A DNA stretch of 13,330 nt from Oscillospiraceae bacterium (lineage in GTDB: Bacteria > Bacillota > Clostridia > Oscillospirales > Acutalibacteraceae), in assembly GCA_031270785.1 (NCBI GenBank), contig JAISWM010000017.1, positions 1-13,330 on the forward strand, in the 5' to 3' direction. Shown in pieces: positions 7,356-13,263 of the stretch. Made by a program: the position numbers and the translations under genes. Position 1 is the first letter of the stretch. Every line of letters starts with the position of its first letter. The notes beneath the pieces were generated by a model, which saw only the letters and a program-made list of their open reading frames with translations, did no database searches and was not told where the DNA came from.

Positions 7356-7391
7356 CACTTTTAGAATATTTTTTTAAAAGTAACCGTTATA

Positions 7392-7488
7392 TATAGTAAA
7401 GCCTTTTTAAAACAATTATATTTTTGTTTCCCCCTGCTAGAACGCTGGGGGGAAGAAGGGATTCAACTATTTCGAGACATGACCGCTT
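7392..7488. repeat. Hybrid A/C repeat element in front of the yfiH gene
   Basis: The left part is an A-type arm (TATAGTAAAGCC, then TTTAAAACAATT). The centre is a CCCCC...GGGGGG hairpin. The right part is a C-type arm (GAAGGGATTCAACTATTTCG, GACATGACC). Its edge adjoins the AAGGGG ribosome binding site of the next gene. Confidence 0.75.
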
Positions 7489-7502
7489 TAAGGGGTAACA
7501 AT

Positions 7503-8333
7503 ATGATTTTTAAAAGCAATACAATGAACTTGCACATCAAATCGGCCGTAGGATATTTAACATTTAAAAAATTAGAAGAATACAAATTTATACGTCACGC
7601 CTTTTCTACAAGGCTTGGCGGTATAAGCAAAAATGAATATAAATCTATGAATTTAAGAATGAAATGTAATGATCAATATGAAAATATAATAGAGAACTAT
7701 AAATTATTCTGTAAAGCTACGAATATTGATTTTAATTCTTTAACTTTTACATCCCAAACTCACAGCAATAATGTTAGACTGATAACTTTAAAAGATGTAG
7801 GCGTTGGAATTCACAAGCCTCAAGATATGGATAATGTTGACGCGTTAATTACCAACGAAAAAGGCATAACGTTAGTGACGTTTCATGCGGATTGCATCCC
7901 TATTTTCGTAGTGGATCCGGTTAATAGGGCGATTGGTCTTGCGCATTCGGGTTGGCGCGGCACTTCTTCTAAAATCACAGAAAATCTTTTAAAAATTATG
8001 AAAATCAAATATTCATCCTTACCTGAAAATTTAATTTGCTGTATTGGGCCTGGGATTGGAAAATCATGTTTTGAAACAGATCTTCAAGTGATAGAAGAGT
8101 TAAAAAAATCTAATATATCTTACCAAAATAAATACATTCAAGAAAAACCAAACAACAGGTTTCTTGTAGACTTACCCGGATTAAACAAACAAATATTATT
8201 AGATAGCGGCGTAAATGGCAGTAATATTTCAGTATCGGATTTATGTACAAAATGCAGTAATGATTTACTGTTTTCTTACAGGCAAACCGGCGATAAAAGG
8301 GGGACTATGGCGGCTATGCTTCGGTTGTGTTAA
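7503..8333 (+). CDS. YfiH/PgeF-family (laccase-domain) copper/zinc protein
   Basis: Member of the YfiH/YlmD/LACC1 family. Studied members phosphorolyse or deaminate purine nucleosides, and E. coli PgeF removes mis-incorporated residues from peptidoglycan precursors; which applies here is unknown. From the preferred ATG it has 276 residues. The metal ligands are H87 (SQTHSNN), C131 (HADCIP) and H148 (AHSGWRG). CIGPGIGKSCFE (180-191) and the C-terminal DLCTKCSND and SYRQTGDKRG are family landmarks. An ATG at 7479 is in frame but lies inside a repeat with no ribosome binding site. The ATG at 7503 has AAGGGG 7 nt upstream. The gene seems monocistronic. A 31 bp palindrome follows it at 8391-8421. 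Confidence 0.92.
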   Translation: MIFKSNTMNLHIKSAVGYLTFKKLEEYKFIRHAFSTRLGGISKNEYKSMNLRMKCNDQYENIIENYKLFCKATNIDFNSLTFTSQTHSNNVRLITLKDVGVGIHKPQDMDNVDALITNEKGITLVTFHADCIPIFVVDPVNRAIGLAHSGWRGTSSKITENLLKIMKIKYSSLPENLICCIGPGIGKSCFETDLQVIEELKKSNISYQNKYIQEKPNNRFLVDLPGLNKQILLDSGVNGSNISVSDLCTKCSNDLLFSYRQTGDKRGTMAAMLRLC

Positions 8334-8382
8334 AGTGCAGCCGCAAAAAATGTTTAGTTTCTCCTGGTTTTCTCGCCGCCGG

Positions 8383-8434
8383 GTCCGTGTACTTTCTCCC
8401 AGCCGTCGGCTGGGAGAAAGTTATATAAATCGGC
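8383..8434. repeat. B-type core with 31 bp perfect palindrome
   Basis: Two 15-base arms (8391-8405 and 8407-8421) are perfect complements around one base. The flanks (TCCGTGTACTTTCTCCC and AAAGTTATATAAATC) match the middle of the B elements at 2727 and 13147, but both B termini are missing. It follows the yfiH-family gene and may end its transcript, although no U-tract follows. Confidence 0.8.
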
Positions 8435-8443
8435 CATGCCCCT

Positions 8444-8505
8444 CAAAATAGTTGAAACTGCTCCTTTTTTTCGCGAATCAGCGGGGAAAAGTTATTACCA
8501 ACTAA
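8444..8505. repeat. C-type element, inverted orientation
   Basis: It starts CAAAATAGTTGAAAC and ends TTATTACCAACTAA, the reverse of the 7013 element, around a degenerate GC-rich centre. The remaining 8506-8677 stretch holds a weak A-like arm pair (GTTTTTAAACAAAAAC, and AAAGTTTTTACTA near 8586) and a possible -10 TATAAT (8648-8653) without a clear -35. Confidence 0.65.
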
Positions 8506-8677
8506 TTTGGGTCATCACCTGTTTTTAAACAAAAACTGTGTAAAAATTATACTTGCTGGAGCGAGCGAAACCCCTGCCGATTCAAAGTTTTTACTACAGC
8601 TGTATGTTGACTTAAAAGAACATATATGTTACGGTTTTATATGGTTATATAATTAACTTATGGGGTGGACATTTGAA

Positions 8678-9145
8678 ATGATAACAAAAATATCCAAAAA
8701 AATTTATATGAGTTTAAATTGCGTTGTTGTGTCTGTCATTATGATTTTGCTGTGTTCGTGCGGAAATAACCAACGAACTTTTACTAAACCTGAATATATA
8801 AAGGAAGTAATCGCTCAAAAATCAAATTTCGATAATGTTTTAGACAATTTTTTGGACCAAGCGGACACATATAACGGGACCGAAGAGTCAATTAAACGCA
8901 TGGAAGGGCTTATAAACCAAGCAGAAACATTTATTAAAAACATGCAAGAACAACTAGGCCCTAAAGTCCCAAACGACTCCAAGGAGCACTATAGTAAAAT
9001 GATGAAAGCATATAAAAAATATTTAGAAGCGATGAGGATGTATCAAGAATTCATTCAAAAAGATTTAGGTGAGGAAAGGTCTAAAGGCATAAAAGCTGCG
9101 GAAGGTAAACTAAACGAAGCAAATAATGACATGAAAAATTTGTGA
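8678..9145 (+). CDS. Small predicted lipoprotein, unknown function
   Basis: From the ATG at 8678 it has 155 residues. GGGGTGG lies 9 nt before that ATG, while the in-frame ATG at 8660 has no ribosome binding site, so the later start is preferred. The N terminus has lysines (K4, K7, K8), a hydrophobic stretch and the lipobox LCSC with the lipidated cysteine at C28, followed by GNN. The mature part is charged, about 125 residues, and looks fully alpha-helical, with repeated patterns such as AETFIKNMQEQL and MKAYKKYLEAM that suggest a helical bundle or coiled coil. I do not recognise a family. It is probably anchored on the outer face of the membrane. An A-type repeat starts 8 bp after its TGA stop. 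Confidence 0.75.
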   Translation: MITKISKKIYMSLNCVVVSVIMILLCSCGNNQRTFTKPEYIKEVIAQKSNFDNVLDNFLDQADTYNGTEESIKRMEGLINQAETFIKNMQEQLGPKVPNDSKEHYSKMMKAYKKYLEAMRMYQEFIQKDLGEERSKGIKAAEGKLNEANNDMKNL

Positions 9146-9152
9146 TGAACTG

Positions 9153-9401
9153 TATAGCAAAAACCATTTAAAAACGTGGTATTATTTATATGTTTCCCCC
9201 GCCTTCGGCAGGGGGGAAAAGAACAAAAATAGACCTGTCTGTAAACTTTACAGATTGCAATCAAAATCGACGACGGCGTATAAAAATACTCCAAGGAAAT
9301 TTTGATGCAAAGCCATTTTTTTAAGTGATGCATTTTCGATAATCTGCGCTCTGTGAGGTTTACGGACAGGTCTAGTGTTGTTTTAAAAAGTTTTTACTAT
9401 A
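9153..9401. repeat. A-type element interrupted by a MITE-like insertion
   Basis: The left part (9153-9231) starts TATAGCAAAAACC, continues AAAAACGTGG and contains a CCCCCGCC/GGCAGGGGGG hairpin. The right part (9374-9401) is TGTTTTAAAAAG then TTTTTACTATA. They are the two halves of an A element like 12340-12443, separated by the 141 bp insertion. The rest of 9402-9501 shows nothing beyond the next gene's leader. Confidence 0.8.
9232..9372. mobile_element. MITE-like insertion with imperfect terminal inverted repeats
   Basis: The ends GACCTGTCTGTAAAC and GTTTACGGACAGGTC are inverted copies with one mismatch. Weaker similarity extends the pairing to about 30 bp. The insert is flanked by TA on both sides (9230-9231, 9373-9374), consistent with a TA target duplication. 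It carries no transposase reading frame and interrupts an A-type repeat, so it inserted later. TA duplication is typical of IS630/mariner elements, but the family cannot be fixed from this copy alone. Confidence 0.75.
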
Positions 9402-9501
9402 CGAGGCTTAGTTATGAATTTTTTTCAAGGTTGGTAACTATAAGAGATAGCAAAATCAAAAGTCCTTTTTATTGGCTACACTAAAATAGGAAGTGAAACA
9501 G

Positions 9502-10287
9502 GTGCCAAAAAAGAAAATAAATGTCATTCCATGTGATTCTAACTGGCCTAAAATTTTTGAAGCTCATGCAGATGAAATCAAAGCAGCTTTGGGCGAAAAT
9601 GTAATTGCTGTGCATCACATTGGCTCAACCAGTATCCCTGGACTTTGTGCTAAGCCGGCGATAGACATTATATGCGAAGTTAAAGATTTGAAAATGGCCA
9701 TCCGGCCTATCAAATCGATAGGATATGAATACAGAGGTACATTTAATTTACTGATGAGATTGTTCTTTAGCCGAAAAACTCCCAATGATATTAACCTGCA
9801 CGTTTTAAAAGAAAATGATGACGAAATTCAGCGAAATTTACTTTTTCGAAATTATTTAAGAGAAAACAAAGAAGCCAGAGATTTATACGCAAATACCAAA
9901 TTAAAGTTGTTAGCTGAAAATCCTGGTGGCTTTAATCTTTTGCCCATTGGATTCACTGATTATACCACGCAAAAAGATGAAATTATACGAAGAATCGTGA
10001 AAATGACGGGTTTTAGCGGATACAGATTTACAATTGTAACTACTGATTATGAAAGTCAGACTTTCAAATCACTTTTAAATTTAGACGAGATTGATTATGA
10101 AAATTCGAACGTTTTTAATTTATGTCTTTATAAAGGTGTAGAAATCATTGCTGTAGCTTTAGTGGAAGTCAGCGAAACTTTTTCAAAAGCAAGAATCAGA
10201 AAAATAAACGCCTTAAATGATGAAAGTAAAAAAATGATGATGAGAAAAATTGAAAAATGGCTAGAGTTTAAAGTCGCACTTTTATAA
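9502..10287 (+). CDS. GrpB-family (UPF0157) protein, probably 3'-truncated GrpB-GNAT fusion
   Basis: GrpB/UPF0157 proteins are nucleotidyltransferase-fold proteins of uncertain substrate. The hallmark HIGSTSIPGL (39-48) followed by KPAIDI (51-56) is intact in the N-terminal domain (about 1-170). The last 90 residues (YRFTIVTTDYESQ onward) look like the first half of a GNAT acetyltransferase domain, an arrangement I recall from other GrpB proteins. They stop at EKWLEFKVALL without a recognisable acetyl-CoA loop. The end coincides with a transposase remnant on the other strand, so I infer truncation by an insertion. The GTG at 9493 is in frame but directly abuts the AGGAAG. The GTG at 9502 has 8 nt spacing and is preferred, giving 261 residues. 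Mobile-element traces on both sides suggest horizontal gain. Confidence 0.8.
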   Translation: MPKKKINVIPCDSNWPKIFEAHADEIKAALGENVIAVHHIGSTSIPGLCAKPAIDIICEVKDLKMAIRPIKSIGYEYRGTFNLLMRLFFSRKTPNDINLHVLKENDDEIQRNLLFRNYLRENKEARDLYANTKLKLLAENPGGFNLLPIGFTDYTTQKDEIIRRIVKMTGFSGYRFTIVTTDYESQTFKSLLNLDEIDYENSNVFNLCLYKGVEIIAVALVEVSETFSKARIRKINALNDESKKMMMRKIEKWLEFKVALL

Positions 10288-10393
10288 AGCGCGGATAACC
10301 CCAAGCTTCCACAATCGCATGAATTTTTGTACTTAATCTGCCACAATTTTTTCTGATATTTTCGTTATTTTTGCCCCTTTTTTGATTGTGGGC
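10280..10393 (-). pseudogene. IS5-like transposase fragment
   Basis: The minus frame reads NENIRKN, then GRLSTKIHAIVEAWGYPRF. The core matches the conserved GG-TKIHA-VDA-GNP-RF block of IS5-group DDE transposases, just after the first catalytic region. About 38 codons survive. Upstream the frame runs into a C-type repeat and downstream it stops inside the 3' end of the GrpB gene. There is no start, no other DDE motif and no terminal repeats, so this is a relic. Confidence 0.65.
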
Positions 10394-10394
10394 C

Positions 10395-10485
10395 AAATAG
10401 TTTATAATATCTTTCACCTCCGTCCATGGCGGGTGGGGAAAAGAAGGAATTTCAATTATTTTGAGACATGACCTGAACACGCGAC
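10395..10485. repeat. C-type element
   Basis: AAATAGTTTATAATATCTTT, a CACCTCCGTCC/GGCGGGTGGGG hairpin, and AGAAGGAATTTCAATTATTT followed by GAGACATGACC match the 7013 element in order and spacing. From 10486 to 10658 the sequence is very AT-rich, with scattered TTGACT and TTGACA hexamers (10564, 10616) but no well-spaced -10. Confidence 0.75.
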
Positions 10486-10658
10486 CTAGAAGGCCGGAGA
10501 ATTAGACCCTAAATTAGATTAAATGTTGAAAACTTTGTTGAAAATATGGAAAACTTTTGAGTTTTGACTATAAAAGTTCTAAAAAATATCAAAAATTATC
10601 TTTTTAGCATAAAAATTGACAAAAAACATGTAAATAACAAACGTTGGGTGGTCAAATG

Positions 10659-11117
10659 ATGAGTAATAAAAATGAAAACCAAGTGTTAAAGTTTATTAAA
10701 ATATCAAAAAATGCTCATGTTCCTACGAGAGGGACCTCCTATTCCGCCGGAATGGATTTATATGCTTGCGAGGAAACCGACGTGATTATCAATCCTTCGG
10801 AAATTAAAAAAATTTCTTGTGGTATTGCCATTGAAATACCTTCTAAAAATTATGCCGCCTTTATATTTTCAAGAAGCGGTCTTGGGGTAAATCATGGTAT
10901 TGCTATGGCAAACGGAGTAGGTGTTATAGACAGTGATTACAGAGGGGAAATCTTTGTCGGACTTTGCAATGTAAGCAATAAGCCTTATACTGTTCATCAT
11001 AATGACAGAATAGCTCAAATGATCATTATAGAAACAAAATATTTTCCTTTAGTAGAATGTTTAAGTTTGTCCAAAACCAGCAGAGGAAGCGACGGTTTTG
11101 GGTCAACCGGCAAATAA
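10659..11117 (+). CDS. dut: dUTP diphosphatase (dUTPase)
   Basis: Trimeric enzyme that hydrolyses dUTP to dUMP and pyrophosphate, keeping uracil out of DNA and feeding thymidylate synthesis. All five motifs are present: SAGMDL (29-34), SRSG (71-74), GVIDSDYRGE (88-97, with the catalytic Asp and metal/uracil contacts), RIAQM (117-121) and the C-terminal RGSDGFGSTG (142-151). Its 152 residues are normal. GGGTGG (10646-10651) lies 7 nt before this ATG. The adjacent ATG at 10656 is only 4 nt away and the TTG at 10644 has no site, so 10659 is the best start though 10656 is possible. An A-type repeat arm begins on the base after the stop, followed by an intrinsic terminator. The gene appears monocistronic. 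Confidence 0.96.
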   Translation: MSNKNENQVLKFIKISKNAHVPTRGTSYSAGMDLYACEETDVIINPSEIKKISCGIAIEIPSKNYAAFIFSRSGLGVNHGIAMANGVGVIDSDYRGEIFVGLCNVSNKPYTVHHNDRIAQMIIIETKYFPLVECLSLSKTSRGSDGFGSTGK

Positions 11118-11169
11118 TATAGCAACAACCATTTAAAAACGTGGTATTATCTGCGTTTCCCCTCCCATA
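11118..11169. repeat. A-type left arm abutting the dut stop codon
   Basis: TATAGCAACAACC, then TTTAAAAACGTGG, TATTATCTGCG and TTTCCCCTCCC match the left half of the elements at 9153 and 12340. The right half is missing. It begins at the first base after the dut TAA. Confidence 0.8.
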
Positions 11170-11172
11170 CTG

Positions 11173-11195
11173 CTGTTTGAAAAAACAGTTTTTTT
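11173..11195 (+). terminator. Intrinsic terminator of dut
   Basis: CTGTTT (11173-11178), the loop GAAA and AAACAG (11183-11188) are followed by seven T. The stem is short but the layout is classic. It lies 55 bp after the dut stop and just where the A-type arm breaks off. Confidence 0.75.
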
Positions 11196-11297
11196 GCAGC
11201 TACCCCAGCATAAACACTGCATGTGCTTTGAACTCGCGCTAGTCCATTACCCGGTTTGGGAGGCTTTGGCCTTTCCCTGCGCTAATTTGCAGTTAGT
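11196..11297. other. GC-richer spacer between convergent dut and Rab-like gene
   Basis: About 100 bp with clearly higher GC than the surrounding non-coding DNA. It has a small hairpin (GGCTTTGGCC, about 11259-11268). I find no gene or tRNA in it. It may be the decayed 3' extension of the Rab-like gene or the remains of a lost gene. Confidence 0.3.
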
Positions 11298-11990
11298 TTA
11301 GCACGAGCATTTTGACTGGGTTTTTTCTGGTGCGCGGGGCGCCAACACACCAAAACTATATACCGGTGGAGAATTCACTAACGCCTCTGCAATATCTTCA
11401 AAAAGTGCATCGATATTTAGGCCGAAGCATGCGCTAACTTCGAAACATTTTATTTTTGCTCCTGGTTTAATATCTCGAAGACTACCTTCCAGCCTTTCGA
11501 ATACAGGTGTTAATACATCATAATTTTGTAGTAAATCAAATTTGTTGGCCACAATTACAAATATACAATCTTCGTCCAAATGTTGACGTACGTGTTCGAA
11601 CCAGTACTGCTGCAGGTTTGCGGCCGAGTCAAGGTTATTACAGTCAAATACAAAAAGGGTGGCAGCAGAACCTCTTATGTAAGACGTTGATATGCTGCGG
11701 AATCTTTCCTGGCCGGCAGTGTCCCAAATCTGAAGTTTAACATTTTTCTCTGATGACGTCTTTATCGTCAAACTAGCAATATCTACTCCTATAGTTGGTC
11801 GTTCTTCCAGTAAAAACTCCCCCTGTGTGGCTTTTTTTATGATGCTTGTCTTTCCGGTACCCGCATCACCGACCACAATTACTTTACATGTTAGGTCTAG
11901 TTCTAGGGCACTCGAAACTGAAAAACCTGTGCATACGCTGCAAATAAACGCACCTGCAAATGCAAATAACCTCTTTTTTAAAAAATTCAT
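11298..11990 (-). CDS. Secreted Rab-like small GTPase with C-terminal Cys-X-Cys
   Basis: This 230-residue protein has a signal peptide (KKR at 5-7, hydrophobic core to about 24, likely cleavage after SSA at 26-28) followed by a complete Ras-superfamily G domain. The motifs are P-loop GDAGTGKTS (41-49), switch I with T66 (RPTIGVD), WDTAGQE (89-95) with catalytic Q94, NKFD (149-152) and SAC (186-188) in the SAK position. WDTAGQERFRSI is the Rab signature. The tail ends KCSC; Cys-X-Cys at the very end is the Rab geranylgeranylation motif in eukaryotes. Bacteria lack that modification, so I infer export into a host cell, lipidation there, and a role in vesicle traffic. ATG with AAAGGAG upstream; the leader matches the pseudogene at 6411-6893. 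A periplasmic or surface role is the alternative. Confidence 0.88.
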   Translation of the reverse strand: MNFLKKRLFAFAGAFICSVCTGFSVSSALELDLTCKVIVVGDAGTGKTSIIKKATQGEFLLEERPTIGVDIASLTIKTSSEKNVKLQIWDTAGQERFRSISTSYIRGSAATLFVFDCNNLDSAANLQQYWFEHVRQHLDEDCIFVIVANKFDLLQNYDVLTPVFERLEGSLRDIKPGAKIKCFEVSACFGLNIDALFEDIAEALVNSPPVYSFGVLAPRAPEKTQSKCSC

Positions 11991-12045
11991 ATGTAAGCAC
12001 TCCTTTTTAAGTCAATTTAAATTAAAAAAATATTATTACTTTATT

Positions 12046-12074
12046 AGTATAACACATTATAATAATTTTATCAA
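12046..12074 (-). promoter_or_regulatory. Promoter of the Rab-like GTPase gene
   Basis: On the minus strand TTGATA (12069-12074), a 17 bp spacer and TATACT (12046-12051) lie about 55 bp upstream of the ATG. This is the same distance as the phosphatase promoter from its start. Confidence 0.7.
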
Positions 12075-12129
12075 CGTTATTTTAACGTTTTAAAAACAAT
12101 TTTGATTATATTTTTTTGCTCTAATTTTA

Positions 12130-12275
12130 GATTTAATTTTCCGGCCCGCAAGGCCACGTGTTCATTGATTATTGCGAGCGTGCCTCCGAATGAAGCATGC
12201 AAGCCCACCGTAATGCCTCGCATGCTTTGCAACCGGGATAGGTTGGGTGGAGCAAAAATTTTATTTTTGTTTCAA
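12130..12275. other. GC-rich structured island, possible ncRNA or coding relic
   Basis: This stretch is much richer in GC than its flanks. On the plus strand it can form GGCC/GGCC (loop CGCAA), AAGCATGC with GCATGCTT, CAACC with GGTTG, and a final CAAAAAT/ATTTTTG hairpin near 12253-12269 followed by T-rich DNA. On the minus strand one frame is open from 12271 to 12077 and reads protein-like (for example SFGGTLAIINEHVALRAGK), but it has no good start or Shine-Dalgarno. I do not recognise it as a known RNA or a confident protein family. Confidence 0.4.
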
Positions 12276-12339
12276 TTTCTAATTTGAATTTTAAGTTTTA
12301 GTTAAATCTTATGCGTTTGTCGTGGCTAAAACGCTTATA

Positions 12340-12443
12340 TATAGCAAAAATCATTTAAAAACGTGGTATTATTTGCGGTTCTTTCCACACCGCCTTTGGC
12401 GGGGAAAACAAAAATGCCACTGTTTTAAAAGGCTTTTACTATA
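12340..12443. repeat. A-type element, most complete copy (104 bp)
   Basis: The left end TATAGCAAAAATC and right end GGCTTTTACTATA are inverted. The inner arms (TTTAAAAACGTGG, and CCACTGTTTTAAAA) also pair imperfectly, around a CCGCCTTTGGCGGGG hairpin. The whole element folds as one long imperfect inverted repeat without coding capacity. TATA at both ends suggests TA-targeted insertion. Confidence 0.85.
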
Positions 12444-12446
12444 AGC

Positions 12447-12474
12447 CATCGCCCCGCCTACCAGCGGGGCGATG
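12447..12474. terminator. Strong 11 bp hairpin without U-tract
   Basis: CATCGCCCCGC (12447-12457) pairs perfectly with GCGGGGCGATG (12464-12474) around a 6 nt loop. It lies downstream of mpg on the minus strand, between two repeat elements. It may act as a transcript end or another repeat core; no T-run follows on either strand. Confidence 0.45.
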
Positions 12475-12483
12475 ATTGCTGAA

Positions 12484-12586
12484 ATTTAGATTTTTTTAAA
12501 GCGTAACAGCTGTATTTACGTTTTTTTTCGCCAAAGGCGGGGGGGAAAAAACAAAAATGCCATTATTTTAAAAGGTTTTTACTATA
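12484..12586. repeat. Hybrid B/A element encoding the mpg C terminus
   Basis: The left part has B-type features (TTTTTTTAAAGCGTAACAGC), the centre is CGCC AAAGG CGGGGG and the right arm is A-type (CAAAAATGCCATTATTTTAA, then GGTTTTTACTATA). Its right 24 bp overlap the end of mpg on the minus strand and provide its stop codon. Confidence 0.8.
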
Positions 12587-13090
12587 ATTATTTAATACAA
12601 ACCTCCACAATTTATTTTTATCTTCCTCACTCGCGTAAGCTATTCCAACTCTTTTTGCAGTTTTAAAATCATATTTGTGGCCATCATCTTCAAGCCAAAT
12701 TTGGTTTGAAGTCGCAAAATTTTCTCCATTTAAATTTTTATCTATTTTCAAGGCTTTTGTAAGTTTTCCGGGGCCATTAAAACCCTCAGCCCCTCTAACC
12801 AAAACAGCTTCTGGGGAATTTTTCACACCAACTACGATGTTAAGCATATAATGAATTCCGTAACATAAATAAACGTAAGCTAAACCTCCATTTTCATACA
12901 TAATTTTTGTGCGCTCGGTCTTACCTTTGTGGGCGTGGCAAGCAGTATCTTGTTCGCCAAAATAACTTTCGGTCTCAGTTATTCGAAGTTTTATTATTTC
13001 TCCGTTTAAATTTCTGCAAAGTAATTTTCCTAAAATTTCAGGAGCCAAAATAATAGCGTTTTGTCTATAAAATTCAGCATTCAATTTCAT
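12563..13090 (-). CDS. mpg: DNA-3-methyladenine glycosylase (AAG/MPG type)
   Basis: Monofunctional base-excision repair glycosylase that removes alkylated and deaminated purines (3-methyladenine, hypoxanthine) from DNA. Landmarks are the TETESY motif (38-43) with the general-base glutamate, DTACHAHKGKTERT (48-61), GGLAYVYLCYGIHYMLN (68-84) with the intercalating-tyrosine region, VLVRGAEG (96-103) and NGPGKLTKAL (105-114). At 175 residues it is slightly short for the family. The last seven codons (YSKNLLK) and the TAA come from an A-type repeat arm, which replaces the usual end after the WRF segment. The fold core is complete, so activity is likely. GGGAG lies about 10 nt before the ATG. The gene seems monocistronic. 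Confidence 0.93.
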   Translation of the reverse strand: MKLNAEFYRQNAIILAPEILGKLLCRNLNGEIIKLRITETESYFGEQDTACHAHKGKTERTKIMYENGGLAYVYLCYGIHYMLNIVVGVKNSPEAVLVRGAEGFNGPGKLTKALKIDKNLNGENFATSNQIWLEDDGHKYDFKTAKRVGIAYASEEDKNKLWRFVLNNYSKNLLK

Positions 13091-13146
13091 TTTTAATTTT
13101 CTCCCAAAAAGCCTTAAAACTTTGCTCGTTTTTGCCGAATTCGTAG

Positions 13147-13263
13147 TATAGCTGTTCCGTTTGAAAAGCGTCTGATTTTTATAACTTTCTCCCAGCCGTC
13201 GGCTGGGAGAGAGTACACGGATAAATTTACTTTTGAGGACTGTTTTAAATCGTAACAGCTATA
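13147..13263. repeat. B-type palindromic element, copy 2 (117 bp, inverted)
   Basis: This is the reverse complement of the 2727-2843 element with about nine mismatches and identical length. It starts TATAGCTGTT and ends AACAGCTATA. The hairpin (CTCCCAGCCG, 13189-13198, with CGGCTGGGAG, 13200-13209) carries a paired change against copy 1. It lies upstream of mpg. The last bases, 13264-13330, show no recognisable feature. Confidence 0.9.

Noticed and set aside
10564..10640. dut promoter
   Set aside because: TTGACT and TTGACA hexamers are present but no convincing -10 lies 16-18 bp downstream of either.
11196..11297. tRNA gene
   Set aside because: No cloverleaf arms or TTCRA-type T-loop found on either strand.
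11827..12093. 88-codon plus-strand ORF over the Rab-like gene start
   Set aside because: Overlaps the GTPase P-loop coding region and its promoter on the other strand; no Shine-Dalgarno.
12077..12271. Sedolisin-like protease fragment on the minus strand
   Set aside because: SFGGTLAIIN faintly recalls the region after the catalytic serine of S53 peptidases, but the serine is absent and the match is too short to support.
12130..12275. 4.5S/SRP RNA
   Set aside because: A few bases look similar (TCCGAATGAAGCA, CCGGGAT), but the conserved GGAAGNAGCC loop is absent and the pairing does not fit.
12102..12287. 61-codon plus-strand ORF
   Set aside because: No Shine-Dalgarno and low-complexity ends; it looks like a shadow of the GC-rich island.
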